The notes beneath the pieces are model-generated. The model saw nothing but the letters and a program-made list of their open reading frames with translations. It had not been told where the DNA came from and ran no database searches. The position numbers and the translations under genes are program-made. Source: DATARH01 sp050246595 (GTDB taxonomy: Bacteria > Pseudomonadota > Alphaproteobacteria > ATCC43930 > CGMCC-115725). From it: 64,000 nt of DNA. The stretch covers positions 29,273-93,272 of the forward strand of contig JBFWVT010000010.1 of the NCBI GenBank assembly GCA_050246595.1, written 5' to 3'. Shown here piece by piece: positions 23,749 through 32,743 of this stretch (position 1 is its first letter; every line of letters starts with the position of its first letter).

Positions 23749-23831
23749 CACGCAGCGGGAACTCTGTTCGGCATGTGACAAGAACGTGCCGCCCGTCCGC
23801 TCTATTCCAGCGAGGGCTGGCCACCAGCACG

Positions 23832-23861
23832 CCGCAGTCCCGGCTTGCGCCGGGATTGCGG
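23832..23861. repeat. REP-like hairpin, 13-base stem
   Basis: CCGCAGTCCCGGC, loop TTGC, then GCCGGGATTGCGG, with one G-T pair. Same family as 12061-12088. It lies between the esterase gene and the sugar epimerase gene. Confidence 0.8.
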
Positions 23862-23889
23862 TTTTGGGCTTGAGCAACCGAAATTTGCT

Positions 23890-24798
23890 TCAGTCGGGCA
23901 CGCCGGCATGCGCTCGGACAAAGGCTCCGATTCGGCCGATCGCGCGGCGGGCTTCCGGCAGAATCGACGAAAACGACTGGAACACATGCGGCATGCGCGG
24001 CCAGATTTCGAGGCGGATGTCAACGCCAGCCTCGCGCATGCGCGCCGCCATGCGCACCGAATCGTCGAGCAGGATCTCGTCGCCGCCGACCTGGATCAGC
24101 GTCGGCGGCAGACCGGAAGGATCGCCATAGAGCGGTGAGGCGTAAGGGTGGCGCGGGTCGGCCCCGGCCAGATAGCGCGACGCGAGATATGGCACGTCGC
24201 CGGCATTCAGCATCGGGTCGGCACGGGCGTTGCGGCACACCGATGCGCCGGTCACGGCGAGATCGGTCCACGGCGACATCGCGACGATCGCGGCCGGCAG
24301 CTTCTCGCCCGTGTCGCGCGCCCGCAATGCCAGCGCCAGTACGAGACCGCCGCCCGCCGAGTCGCCGATAAAGGCGGAACGGCGCGGGTCGGCACCCGCT
24401 TCGAGCAGACCGCGCCAGGCAGCGAGCGCGTCGTCGAGCGCCGCTGGGAACGGGTGCTCCGGCGCCAGCCGGTACTGCACCGCCGCGATCCGCGCCGCCG
24501 CCGCCGCCGCGATGCGCCACAATAGATGCACGTAGAGGTCCGGCGAGCCGGTGACATAACCGCCGCCGTGCAGAAACAGGATCTGCCGGTCGGGCCGCGA
24601 CTGCGGCGTCGCGATATAGAGCGCCGGCAGCCCGCCGAGCATACCGCGCGCGATCTCGGCCTCTTTCGGCGGCGGCGGAACCCAGCGCTGGAAATTGCCG
24701 ATCTGCTCGCGCCGGCGGGTAATCGTGACATCGGGCCGGCTGGTCGGTTTCAGAAACCAGCGCAGCCCGAGACGCACGAACTCGGCCCGCAGACTCAC
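23890..24798 (-). CDS. HSL-family esterase/lipase (alpha/beta-hydrolase)
   Basis: A 302-residue hormone-sensitive-lipase-type esterase. The oxyanion motif is FLHGGGYVTGSPDLYVHLLW (HGGG) and the nucleophile elbow SAFIGDSAGGGLVLALALRA (GDSAGG, Ser catalytic). An Asp-type strand follows (PTLIQVGGDEILLDDSVRMA) and a C-terminal His lies in EIWPRMPHVFQSFSSILPEA. All triad positions are present, so it should hydrolyse short-chain or bulky carboxylic esters in the cytosol. The N-terminal cap begins MSLRAEFVRLGLRWFLKPTS. No operon partner is evident. Confidence 0.93.
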   Translation of the reverse strand: MSLRAEFVRLGLRWFLKPTSRPDVTITRRREQIGNFQRWVPPPPKEAEIARGMLGGLPALYIATPQSRPDRQILFLHGGGYVTGSPDLYVHLLWRIAAAAAARIAAVQYRLAPEHPFPAALDDALAAWRGLLEAGADPRRSAFIGDSAGGGLVLALALRARDTGEKLPAAIVAMSPWTDLAVTGASVCRNARADPMLNAGDVPYLASRYLAGADPRHPYASPLYGDPSGLPPTLIQVGGDEILLDDSVRMAARMREAGVDIRLEIWPRMPHVFQSFSSILPEARRAIGRIGAFVRAHAGVPD

Positions 24799-24887
24799 CG
24801 CGGCGAACTCACCGCGACATCTCCCGAGCGCCTAGCCAGGGATCGCATGCAGCGGCAGGAACGCCGGCCAACCCATGTCTGGATGGG

Positions 24888-25349
24888 TTACGCCTGCTGC
24901 GGGAACCTGTATGACGAGCGCGCCAGCAGCTTCCAGTCGCCGTTCTGCTTCTTGTAGACCTGCATAACGCCGATTCTGGTGTTTGTCGTCTTGCCGTCGA
25001 GTTCGCTCTCGGAGACCCAGAGGTGGCGCACGATCGCGGTATCGCCGGCGATCGCGACGGTCATCTCCGGATATTCCAGCGACTTGACGGTGGACTTGCG
25101 GTTCATCACGCCGTCGATGAACTTGGCCTTGTCCTCGATGCGGCCGTCCGAGTGGCTGTAGGTGAGCTGCGGCAGCGTCATCGCCTCCAGCTTGGCCTTG
25201 TCTTTGTCCAGATACGCCTTGCGCATATTCTCGACGACCTGCTTGACGGCCGCCTCGTCCCCCGACTGGGCCAACGCCGGGCCGATCAGGGAGGTAGCGC
25301 CGAGCGCGAGCGCGCCCGCAACGGCCAGATCACGACGCGACAATTCCAT
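24888..25349 (-). CDS. Tat-exported NTF2/SnoaL-like protein
   Basis: A 153-residue protein with a twin-arginine signal (MELSRRDLAVAGALALGATS, S-R-R-D-L) and probable cleavage after PALAQ. The mature part is one NTF2-like cone (DUF4440/SnoaL type): EAAVKQVVENMRKAYLDKDK at the N-terminus, YSHSDGRIEDKAKFIDGVMN, then the final strands RIGVMQVYKKQNGDWKLLAR and SSYRF. Such folds bind small hydrophobic ligands or act as isomerases; folding before export implies a cytoplasmic folding step or cofactor. Function unknown. It lies downstream of lysS on the same strand with a 151-base gap. Confidence 0.85.
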   Translation of the reverse strand: MELSRRDLAVAGALALGATSLIGPALAQSGDEAAVKQVVENMRKAYLDKDKAKLEAMTLPQLTYSHSDGRIEDKAKFIDGVMNRKSTVKSLEYPEMTVAIAGDTAIVRHLWVSESELDGKTTNTRIGVMQVYKKQNGDWKLLARSSYRFPQQA

Positions 25350-25500
25350 GGCTGTCCTCCAGATCCGTGCGGGGCGTTATCGCAAGCCCCTTTCTCCAGC
25401 CGGCGCGATTGCCGGCCGGCGGCTAGCAGCATAGCGGGATCACGCGCGATAGCGGAGGCCAATTCGGCGCCGATTGCCTCTTGCGAGGGCGGCGGCAGGC

Positions 25501-27012
25501 TCAGCGCGGACGCAGCGTCGGAAAGGCGATCACGTCGCGGATCGACGGGCTGTCGGTCAGCAGCATCACGAGCCGGTCGATACCGATGCCAAGACCGCCG
25601 CAGGGCGGCAGCCCGTATTCGAGCGCCGTGACGTAATCCTCGTCGAGCGGTTGCGCCTCCTCGTCGCCGGCGGCACGGGCCATCATCTGCGCCTCGAACC
25701 GGACCCGCTGGTCGAGCGGGTCGTTCAATTCCGAGAACGCGTTGGCGACCTCCCAGCCGTAAATGTAGGTCTCGAACCGTTCGACAAGGCGGGGGTCGCC
25801 AGGGTCGGCCTTGGCCAAGGGGGAGATGTCGCGCGGGAAGCCGGTGACATGGGTCGGCTGGATCAGCCGGTCCTCGACACGCGCCCCGAACACCGCTTCG
25901 AGCGCCTGCCCCCAATTCTCGCCGCCGGCGATCGCCACGCCGAGATGGCGGGCCGCCTCGCGCGCCGCCGAAGCGTCGGCGATCGCGAGAAAATCGACCC
26001 CGGTCGTCTCCCGCACCAATTCGGCCATCGAGCGGCGCGGCCAAGGCGGGGTCAGGTCGATTTCGGTGCCGCCATAGGAGATTTTCAGCCCGCCGGTCGC
26101 GGCCTCGGCGACATGCGCGACGATCGCTTCGGTCAGCGCCATCATGCCGGTATAATCGGAATAGGCCTCGTAGAGTTCGAGCGAGGTGAATTCCGGGTTG
26201 TGCCGCGGCGACAGACCTTCGTTGCGAAAGCAGCGGTTGATCTCGAACACCTTGTCGGCGAGGCCGCCGACGACGAGCCGCTTCAGGTGCAGCTCCGGCG
26301 CGATGCGCAGATAAAGATCGATATCGAGCGCGTTGTGATGCGTGATGAACGGCTTTGCCGCGGCACCGCCGGGGATCGCGTGCAGCATCGGCGTCTCGAC
26401 TTCGAGGTAGTCGCGCTCGTTCAGATACGCGCGCATCGCCGCGACGATGCGGCTGCGCCGCCGCAATGTCTCGCGGCTCTGCGGGTTCATGATCAGATCG
26501 AGATAGCGCTGGCGGTAGCGCAGCTCGATATCGGCCAGCCCGTGATATTTCTCGGGCAACGGACGCAGCGCCTTGGCCAGCATCGTCACCTGCTCGGCAT
26601 TGACGGTCAGTTCGCCGCGCGGCGTGCGCCTGACGAGACCCTCGACCCCGATCAAATCGCCGATATCGAGCAGCTTCAGAAGCGGCAAGTCGTCCGGGCG
26701 CAGATAGTCCTTATGGGAAAAAATCTGGATTTTTCCCGAGGCGTCGTGCAGGTCGATGAACATGCCGCTGTTGCGGATCGCGCGGATGCGGCCGGCGACG
26801 CGCACCCGGTCGCCGGTCTCGGTGCCGGCCGGGATATCGGCGTAGCGCCGGTCGAGTTCGGCGGCCTCGTGCCCGCGCGAGAAGCTGACGGGGTACGGGT
26901 CGATCCCCATGCCGCGCAGCGTTTCGAGCTTGTCGAGCCGCACCCGGCGGAACGGGTCGTCGGCTTCGCTGCCGCGTGTTGCGGAAGGATTGGCGGTATC
27001 GTCGGCGCTCAT
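25501..27012 (-). CDS. lysS: Lysyl-tRNA synthetase, class II
   Basis: A 503-residue class II aminoacyl-tRNA synthetase that charges tRNA-Lys. The N-terminal OB fold binds the anticodon (VRVAGRIRAIRNSGMFIDLH). The catalytic domain shows class II motif 1 around YLDLIMNPQSRETLRRRSRI, motif 2 in EINRCFRNEGLSPRHNPEFT, and motif 3 in PPCGGLGIGIDRLVMLLTD. These lysine-specific surroundings and the length match LysS rather than the shorter EpmA/GenX homologue, because the anticodon domain is present. Alphaproteobacteria often use a class I LysK instead, so a class II enzyme is a minor taxonomic clue. The start MSADDTANP at 27012 gives a short polar leader. Confidence 0.97.
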   Translation of the reverse strand: MSADDTANPSATRGSEADDPFRRVRLDKLETLRGMGIDPYPVSFSRGHEAAELDRRYADIPAGTETGDRVRVAGRIRAIRNSGMFIDLHDASGKIQIFSHKDYLRPDDLPLLKLLDIGDLIGVEGLVRRTPRGELTVNAEQVTMLAKALRPLPEKYHGLADIELRYRQRYLDLIMNPQSRETLRRRSRIVAAMRAYLNERDYLEVETPMLHAIPGGAAAKPFITHHNALDIDLYLRIAPELHLKRLVVGGLADKVFEINRCFRNEGLSPRHNPEFTSLELYEAYSDYTGMMALTEAIVAHVAEAATGGLKISYGGTEIDLTPPWPRRSMAELVRETTGVDFLAIADASAAREAARHLGVAIAGGENWGQALEAVFGARVEDRLIQPTHVTGFPRDISPLAKADPGDPRLVERFETYIYGWEVANAFSELNDPLDQRVRFEAQMMARAAGDEEAQPLDEDYVTALEYGLPPCGGLGIGIDRLVMLLTDSPSIRDVIAFPTLRPR

Positions 27013-27244
27013 GCTGACGTGAACTGATCGGCCCGCGAGCGGATGTCAATCCCCGCGCCGCGAAGGGCCGGTGCGAGCTTTGCGCTCAAACGTGGTCGCC
27101 ACCGGTCGCGGCCCTGGCGGCTGATTCTGTCCGATGGCTGCCGTCCGCCGATTTTGCCCCACACCGTGTATTGCCCTCGACAGGCGGGCGTGGCTTATAA
27201 TCGCCCCAAGGTTGGGAAGCGGTGCAGGTAACGGAAACTTCGGG

Positions 27245-27424
27245 ATGCAGGCTCTGCCGATACTGCCCTCGGACCAATCCACGCTCGATCGGGAGCAGCT
27301 CGAAGCAATCCGGCGCGTGCCCGTCGGCGCGGCCGTGCTGAGCGGCGTGGCGGTGCTGCTGCTGCTCGTTGCCTGGCTGTTGATCTATCTCCTTATCTAC
27401 CTGCCACGCGGAATGATCGGGTAA
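27245..27424 (+). CDS. Small single-helix subunit of ba3-type oxidase operon
   Basis: A 59-residue protein: a polar N-terminus MQALPILPSDQSTLDREQLE, then one long hydrophobic helix (GAAVLSGVAVLLLLVAWLLIYLLIYL) and a short tail. It is two bases upstream of the oxidase subunit II gene. Small single-helix subunits (subunit IIa type) accompany B-family haem-copper oxidases and complete the CuA subunit, which has only one helix. Position and topology support that role here, although sequence similarity to a named subunit cannot be shown by eye. Confidence 0.75.
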   Translation: MQALPILPSDQSTLDREQLEAIRRVPVGAAVLSGVAVLLLLVAWLLIYLLIYLPRGMIG

Positions 27425-27426
27425 CG

Positions 27427-27966
27427 ATGTCCTGGACCGAACACGACGTTGTTCGCTCGGAGCTGCGCTGGTCGTTGGTGGTCGCCGGATTTGTCGCGAT
27501 CCTGTTCGCGCTGACGCTTGTTGCCGCGCTGGTGCTGCACCGCAACCCGCCCTCCAACGCGGAGCATATCGACCCGAAAACCCTGCATCTGACTGGCGAA
27601 TTCACCGAGCCGAACCTCGGGACTCGGGTCGAGCCGAACGGGCAGATCACGACGCGCATCGTCGCGACGCAATTCGCCTTTGTTCCGGATTGCGTGGTCG
27701 TTCCGGAGGGGCGGGACGTGACCCTGCGCCTGGTGAGCCCCGACGTGATCCACGGCATTCTGGTGGCCGGTACGAACGTCAACACGATGGTGGTGCCGGG
27801 CTATGTCAGCCAGGTGCACACGGTGTTTCGCACGACCGGGGATCTGCTGATGCCCTGTCACGAATTCTGCGGTTTCGGACACAGCCAGATGCTGGCACGG
27901 GTTCGGGTCGTGCCGGCCAATCAGTTCCGGCCGGACGCGCAGGGGAGGGCAGGCTGTGGTTCGTAA
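27427..27966 (+). CDS. Haem-copper oxidase subunit II (CuA protein), ba3-like
   Basis: A 179-residue protein with one N-terminal membrane helix (SLVVAGFVAILFALTLVAAL) and a periplasmic cupredoxin domain. The full CuA site is visible: the His in VSPDVIHGILVAGTNVN and the loop LLMPCHEFCGFGHSQMLARV, giving C-x3-C-x3-H-x2-M with a bridging Glu position (E in CHEFC). The single-helix form and short length are typical of B-family (ba3) oxidases, unlike two-helix aa3 subunits. The stop overlaps the subunit I start. It receives electrons from cytochrome c, probably the dihaem protein encoded last in this operon. Confidence 0.93.
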   Translation: MSWTEHDVVRSELRWSLVVAGFVAILFALTLVAALVLHRNPPSNAEHIDPKTLHLTGEFTEPNLGTRVEPNGQITTRIVATQFAFVPDCVVVPEGRDVTLRLVSPDVIHGILVAGTNVNTMVVPGYVSQVHTVFRTTGDLLMPCHEFCGFGHSQMLARVRVVPANQFRPDAQGRAGCGS

Positions 27967-29593
27967 CCGGGGACTTGTCCTGGTGCATTTGTGGGTCGCG
28001 TTTGCGATATTCGCGATCGCCTCGGTGCTGGGGGCGTGGCAGATGTGGGTGCGCAGCCCGCTCGCCGCGCCGTTTGCCGAACCGCAGACCTATTTCGCCT
28101 CGGTCACGGCGCACGGCACCGGGATGGCGTATGTCCTGACCACGTTTTTTGTGATGGGGTTCGGCTATTTCGTGGCGGAAACGGCGCTGGGCCGCAATCT
28201 GCCGTGGGTTCGCGCCGCATGGGCAGCCTACGCGCTCGGCATCGTCGGCACGATCATGGCCGTCGTCACGGTGATGACGGGTCGCGCGTCGGTCCTCTAC
28301 ACGTTTTATCCGCCGCTGACCGCGAGCGTCTTTTACTATATCGGTCTGGTGCTCGTGGTGGTGGGGTCGTGGGTCTGGGCCGCGATCATGATCGTCGCGA
28401 TGGCACGCTGGAAGCGGGACAATCCCGGCCTGCCGGTGCCGCTCGCGATGTTCGCGACCGTTGCAAACGCGATCATGTGGCTGTGGACGACGGTGGGGGT
28501 CACGGCGGAGCTGCTGATCCAGGTCATTCCCGCCGCGCTCGGATGGACCGAGACGATCGATGTCGGGCTGTCCCGGACCCTGTTCTCGTGGACTTTGCAC
28601 GCAATTGTCTATTTCTGGCTGCTGCCGGCCTATATCGCATTTTATACGATGGCGCCGGCGGCTGCGGGCGGGCGGTTGTACAGCGAAACGATGGGCCGGC
28701 TCACTTTTGTTCTTTTTCTGCTCTACAGTCTGCCGGTCGGTCTGCACCACCTGTTCATGGACCCGGAGCACTCGACCGGGTTCAAGTTCATCCAGAGCTT
28801 TCTGACGTTTCTGGTCACGATCCCGACCTTGCTGACCGTGTTCACGATCACCGCTTCGTTCGAGATCGCCGGGCGGCTGCGCGGCGGGACCGGACTGTTC
28901 GGCTGGCTGCGGACGCTGCCGTGGGAGCGGCCGATGGTGCTGGCGACCGGTCTGGCTTTTTTCATGCTGTGGTTCGGCGGCGGCGGCGGTCTGATAAACA
29001 TGAGCTATGGCATGAACGCGATGATCCACAACACGTCATGGGTCACTGCGCATTTCCATCTGATCTTCGGCGGCACCGTCGTCATCATGTATTTCGCGAT
29101 CGCCTACGAGATCTGGCCGGCGCTGACCGGACGGCGGCCCGACGCGCTGCTGCTGACATGGCAGCGCCGGCAGATTTGGAGCTGGGCGATCGGGATGCTG
29201 GTCATGACCCTGCCGTGGCATTGGCTCGGGCTGAACGGTCAATGGCGCCGGGTTGCCCATTTCGACTATTCGGACCCGGCGATCGCGTGGTGGGGACCGT
29301 GGGTCGTGGTCAGTCTAATCGGCGGGGTTCTGCTGGTCGCGAGCGCGTTTCTGTTTGTCTGGAACCTGGCAAAGCTGCACGAGAGACCGGCGCAGGTCGG
29401 AGTCGCGGCGCCGTCGGTCGCGTATGCCGTGCCGCTGCACCCGGTCGGGCGGGTTCCGGCCGCGCTGAACGGCTTTACCTTGTGGAATGTGTTGGTCCTG
29501 CTGCTGATGATCGCCGCCTATGCCTGGCCGATTGCTCAATTCGCGGTGTATCCGTCGCCGGGAGCCGTGATCCACCGGGTGGGCGGGCCATGA
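27956..29593 (+). CDS. Haem-copper oxidase subunit I, B-family (ba3-like)
   Basis: A 545-residue polytopic membrane protein that reduces O2 to water. The low-spin haem ligand is the His in FASVTAHGTGMAYVLTTF. The CuB centre is TLHAIVYFWLLPAYIAFYT, where H-A-I-V-Y replaces the classical HPEVY but keeps His and the cross-linked Tyr, together with the paired His in VGLHHLFMDPEH. The last ligands are the two His in WVTAHFHLIFGGTVV. The GTG at 27956 follows GGGGAGGG and overlaps subunit II by 11 bases, so translation is coupled. About 13 helices are visible. No subunit III gene is present, as expected for ba3 types. High oxygen affinity is inferred from family. Confidence 0.93.
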   Translation: MVRNRGLVLVHLWVAFAIFAIASVLGAWQMWVRSPLAAPFAEPQTYFASVTAHGTGMAYVLTTFFVMGFGYFVAETALGRNLPWVRAAWAAYALGIVGTIMAVVTVMTGRASVLYTFYPPLTASVFYYIGLVLVVVGSWVWAAIMIVAMARWKRDNPGLPVPLAMFATVANAIMWLWTTVGVTAELLIQVIPAALGWTETIDVGLSRTLFSWTLHAIVYFWLLPAYIAFYTMAPAAAGGRLYSETMGRLTFVLFLLYSLPVGLHHLFMDPEHSTGFKFIQSFLTFLVTIPTLLTVFTITASFEIAGRLRGGTGLFGWLRTLPWERPMVLATGLAFFMLWFGGGGGLINMSYGMNAMIHNTSWVTAHFHLIFGGTVVIMYFAIAYEIWPALTGRRPDALLLTWQRRQIWSWAIGMLVMTLPWHWLGLNGQWRRVAHFDYSDPAIAWWGPWVVVSLIGGVLLVASAFLFVWNLAKLHERPAQVGVAAPSVAYAVPLHPVGRVPAALNGFTLWNVLVLLLMIAAYAWPIAQFAVYPSPGAVIHRVGGP

Positions 29594-30453
29594 GCGTCAA
29601 CGGCGATACCGGCCACAGCGATACCGGCCACAGCGATACCGGCGCCGGCGATACCGGCGATCGGGCGTGGCGGCTCTGGGGAGGCGTCGGGATTGTCGCG
29701 ATCCTGGCTGTCGCGGTGGTTCTCGGCGTCATCGTGATCCCGATCGTGCAGGGAAGCGCGGCGGGGATCGATCCGTTTACGGCGATCTGCCGCGCCCTCG
29801 GCATTGCGCCGGGATCGCCGGCCCGCCCGACACCGCCTCTGGAAGCGCCCCCCTACCCGGTCACCCGCGTCTCATGGACCGATGCGACATTGGACGAGCT
29901 TTACCGGGCGGAACGCAGCGACGGCGCGGCGCTCGCTCAGGAGCGCTGCATCGCCTGCCATACCGCCGAGGGCGACTCGCCCGATCCGAGCATCCCGCGC
30001 AACGCCGGCCAGAGCCGTTTCGCGATATACAAACAGCTGCACGATTACAAGACCGGCGCCCGCGTTTCCGATATCATGACGCCGTTTGTCGCCGATCTGA
30101 GCGACAAACAGATTGCCGATCTGTCGGCGTTTTACGGCGCGCTGGTCCGCGGCGCGATCGATCCACAGCGGGCATTCCCGCCCTTTGTCGGCATCAATAT
30201 CGAGAATCTGGTGCTGAGGGGCGATGTCGCGCGGGGCTTGCCGCCATGTATTTCGTGTCACGGTATCGCGGCCGGCGGCCCGATCGAGACCCCGACGATC
30301 ACCGGTCAGTATGCGCCATATCTGGAAGCCCAGCTTCTCGCCTTTGCGAACGGTCAGCGCACCAACGACATCTATCATCGCATGCGCAGCATTGCCGCGC
30401 GGCTGACCCCTGACGAGATGAAGCTGCTCGCGATCTACTATTCCGGCCACTGA
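29590..30453 (+). CDS. Membrane-anchored dihaem cytochrome c (c4-like)
   Basis: A 287-residue protein starting at an ATGA overlap with the subunit I stop. The N-terminus carries a tandem GDTG-type repeat (GDTGHSDTGHSDTG), then a single helix GGVGIVAILAVAVVLGVIVI as anchor. Two class I cytochrome domains follow, with haem sites QERCIACHTAEGD and LPPCISCHGIAAGG. The spacing and the second-domain pattern EAQLLAFANGQRTNDIYHRM match cytochrome c4 proteins. As last gene of the operon it is the likely electron donor to CuA, held at the periplasmic face. A Pro-rich linker (PARPTPPLEAPPYP) lets the haem domains reach the oxidase. Confidence 0.92.
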   Translation: MSVNGDTGHSDTGHSDTGAGDTGDRAWRLWGGVGIVAILAVAVVLGVIVIPIVQGSAAGIDPFTAICRALGIAPGSPARPTPPLEAPPYPVTRVSWTDATLDELYRAERSDGAALAQERCIACHTAEGDSPDPSIPRNAGQSRFAIYKQLHDYKTGARVSDIMTPFVADLSDKQIADLSAFYGALVRGAIDPQRAFPPFVGINIENLVLRGDVARGLPPCISCHGIAAGGPIETPTITGQYAPYLEAQLLAFANGQRTNDIYHRMRSIAARLTPDEMKLLAIYYSGH

Positions 30454-30499
30454 CGAGCGTTGCTTGCGGCCGGCGACCGCGGCCGCGAGCAGCGCGAAG

Positions 30500-32230
30500 C
30501 TACCCCGCCGCGGCCTGCGCCCCGACCGGCGGCTGACCGAGATCGATCACGGTCTCGTGAAAACGGGACAGCGTCGAGCGGTGGCCGACGCTGACGATTG
30601 TCGGACCCCATTCCGCTTCGCGCAGCATGCGGTAGAGCTGCGCCTCGGCGGTCTCGTCGAGCGCCGAGGTCGCCTCGTCGAGAAACACGATCGCCGGCCG
30701 CATCAGCAAGACTCGGGCAAAGCCGATGCGTTGCTGCTCGCCGCCCGACAGCCGCGTCGCCCAGTTGCCCTCCTCGTCGAGAGCCGACACCAGATAGGAC
30801 AGGCCGACCGCGCGCAGCGCCGCCTCGATCTCGGCGCGGCCCGGCTTTGGCGCGATCTCGGGATAAAGGATCGCGTCTTGCAGCGTGCCGAGCGGCAGAT
30901 AGGGCCGTTGCGGCAGAAACAGCGCGCGCCCCTCGCCGACCCGCACCCGTCCACTGCCGAACGGCCAGAGACCGGCGACGGCGCGCAGCAGCGTGCTCTT
31001 GCCCGCGCCGGAGGGGCCGGTGATCAGCAGCGGCGCGTGCGGTTCGGCGGCAAACGCGATATTCTCGCGAAGCGCCTGTCCGTTCGGCAGGTTCAGGTCG
31101 AGCCCGTCCACCGCGACACCGCCGCTGCCGCGCTCGATCGCGATCGGCTGCGGTCCCTGCCGGGCGAGAGCGACATCGTCGACCTTGTCGCGGAACCCGC
31201 CGAGACGCTCGACAACCGAGCGGTATTCGGCGATCTCGACATAGCTCGTGACGATAAACGACAGCGAATCCTGCACTTGGTTAAAGGCCGAGGCGATCTG
31301 CATCAGCCCGCCGAGCTGGATCTCGCGCGAAAAATAGCGCGGCGAGGCGACCAGAAACGGAAACACCACCGCCAATTGCGAATAGCCCACCGTGAACCAG
31401 GTCAGCTTTTTGCGGCGGCGGATCACCGCCCACCAGTTCAGCACCACGCGCGTAAAGCGGTTCTGGAACACCTCGCGCTCGCGGCTCTCGCCGCCGTAGA
31501 ACGCGACGCTCTCGGCGTTCTCGCGCAGCCGCACCATGCTGAAGCGGAAATCGGCCTCGTAGCGCTGCTGGTCATACATCAGCCGGGCCAGCGGGTTGCC
31601 GATGCGGTGCGTCAGCCACGTGCCGACCGCCGCGTAAAGGATCGCGGCATACACCATGTAGCCGGGAATTTCGAAATACTGCCCGCCGCCGAGCGGGATG
31701 CTGAGAATCCCCGACAATGTCCACAGGATGAACAGAAACGAAAACAGCGTCACGACCGAGTTCATCAGCCCGATCGACAGCCCCAGCGTGATCGAGGTAT
31801 AGCGGTCGATATCGTCCGCGATGCGCTGGTCCGGGTTGTCGGTCATCGCATGATCGAGCTGCATCCGGTAATAAGTCTGGTTGCCGAGCCAGTCGTTGAG
31901 AAACCGGTCGGTCAGCCAGGCGCGCCAGCGGATCTGCAGGATCTGCCGCAGATAGAGCTGGTAGACCGCGACGACGATCAGTGATGCCGCGATCATTCCG
32001 AAAATCGCGAACTGCCACCAGAATTCCTGCCAGTTGTATTCCTGGAGAGCGTTGTAGAAATCGGCGTTCCAGGCGTTGAGGCGGACGTTGAGCCATACCG
32101 AGATCAGGTTCAGCAGAACCACCGCGGCCAGCAGCCCGCGCGCCGACCATTTCCGGTCGCCGGTCCAGTACGGCCAGGCCAGATTCCAGGCCACCCGAAG
32201 AAATCCGGGTTTCGGCACCGTCATCGTCAA
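30500..32230 (-). CDS. ABC transporter with fused permease and ATPase (YddA/SbmA-related)
   Basis: A 576-residue half-transporter. The N-terminal ABC_membrane_2-type domain has about six helices (LLAAVVLLNLISVWLNVRLN onward) and the family stretch DNPDQRIADDIDRYTS, close to YddA/ABCD-type exporters and the SbmA/BacA membrane domain. The C-terminal ATPase is complete: Walker A LLITGPSGAGKSTLLRAVAG, signature TRLSGGEQQRIGFARVLL, Walker B PAIVFLDEATSALDE and the switch His in TIVSVGHRST. It should work as a homodimer. Substrate unknown; relatives carry peptides, cobalamin or fatty acyl groups. It is divergent from mmcB and convergent with the oxidase operon. Confidence 0.93.
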   Translation of the reverse strand: MTMTVPKPGFLRVAWNLAWPYWTGDRKWSARGLLAAVVLLNLISVWLNVRLNAWNADFYNALQEYNWQEFWWQFAIFGMIAASLIVVAVYQLYLRQILQIRWRAWLTDRFLNDWLGNQTYYRMQLDHAMTDNPDQRIADDIDRYTSITLGLSIGLMNSVVTLFSFLFILWTLSGILSIPLGGGQYFEIPGYMVYAAILYAAVGTWLTHRIGNPLARLMYDQQRYEADFRFSMVRLRENAESVAFYGGESREREVFQNRFTRVVLNWWAVIRRRKKLTWFTVGYSQLAVVFPFLVASPRYFSREIQLGGLMQIASAFNQVQDSLSFIVTSYVEIAEYRSVVERLGGFRDKVDDVALARQGPQPIAIERGSGGVAVDGLDLNLPNGQALRENIAFAAEPHAPLLITGPSGAGKSTLLRAVAGLWPFGSGRVRVGEGRALFLPQRPYLPLGTLQDAILYPEIAPKPGRAEIEAALRAVGLSYLVSALDEEGNWATRLSGGEQQRIGFARVLLMRPAIVFLDEATSALDETAEAQLYRMLREAEWGPTIVSVGHRSTLSRFHETVIDLGQPPVGAQAAAG

Positions 32231-32287
32231 ACTCCGTTCGTCGTCGCTCGCCTATATGGGCCGCCGATGACCGGGGAGGCACCGGAC

Positions 32288-32743
32288 ATGGCCGCTTCAC
32301 GGCCGGAACGGACAACAGCCGCGCTTCTGGCCCGCGGCACCTGTCGCGCGCTGGCGCAACTCGGTTATGTCAGCCTCGTCGAAGTGTCGCTCGCCGACGG
32401 CGGCCGCGCTGATATATTGGCGCTCGGCAGGTCGGGCGATCTGATCATCATCGAGATCAAAACCTCGGTCGCCGACTTTCGCGGCGACCGCAAATGGGGC
32501 CGCTATCGGGATTTCGCCGACCGGCTCTATTTCGCGGTGCCGGGCGGGTTTCCTGCTCTGCTCATTCCCGAGGAATGTGGCTTGATCGTGGCCGACGGGT
32601 TTGGCGCGGCCATCCTGCGCGACGGCGTCACGACCCCGCTCCCGCCTTCCCGCCGCCGGGCGGTCACGCTGCGTTTCGCGAGAACCGCTGCGTATCGTCT
32701 GCGCCGCGAGCTTGATCCGGAGGGAGTTGCGGCATCCGGTTAG
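32288..32743 (+). CDS. mmcB: MmcB-family DNA repair protein (PD-(D/E)XK)
   Basis: A 151-residue protein of the alphaproteobacterial MmcB family. The nuclease-like core is RADILALGRSGDLIIIEIKTS, with Asp and E-x-K of the PD-(D/E)XK fold, followed by VADFRGDRKWGRYRDFADRL and IPEECGLIVADGFGAAILRD. In Caulobacter MmcB is SOS-induced and works in mitomycin-damage mutagenesis. I choose the ATG at 32288 because GGGGAGG lies eight bases upstream; an ATG at 32267 would add seven residues. I see no alphaproteobacterial LexA box (GTTC-N7-GTTC) in the short 36-58 base gap to the divergent ABC gene. Confidence 0.92.
   Translation: MAASRPERTTAALLARGTCRALAQLGYVSLVEVSLADGGRADILALGRSGDLIIIEIKTSVADFRGDRKWGRYRDFADRLYFAVPGGFPALLIPEECGLIVADGFGAAILRDGVTTPLPPSRRRAVTLRFARTAAYRLRRELDPEGVAASG

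Noticed and set aside
22645..23877. Longer N-terminus for the sugar epimerase (start near 23877)
   Set aside because: The extra codons run through a palindromic intergenic repeat and are not conserved-looking.
27956..30453. Single long frame spanning oxidase subunit I into the cytochrome
   Set aside because: The part before 29590 is the wrong frame of subunit I; the cytochrome starts at the ATGA overlap.
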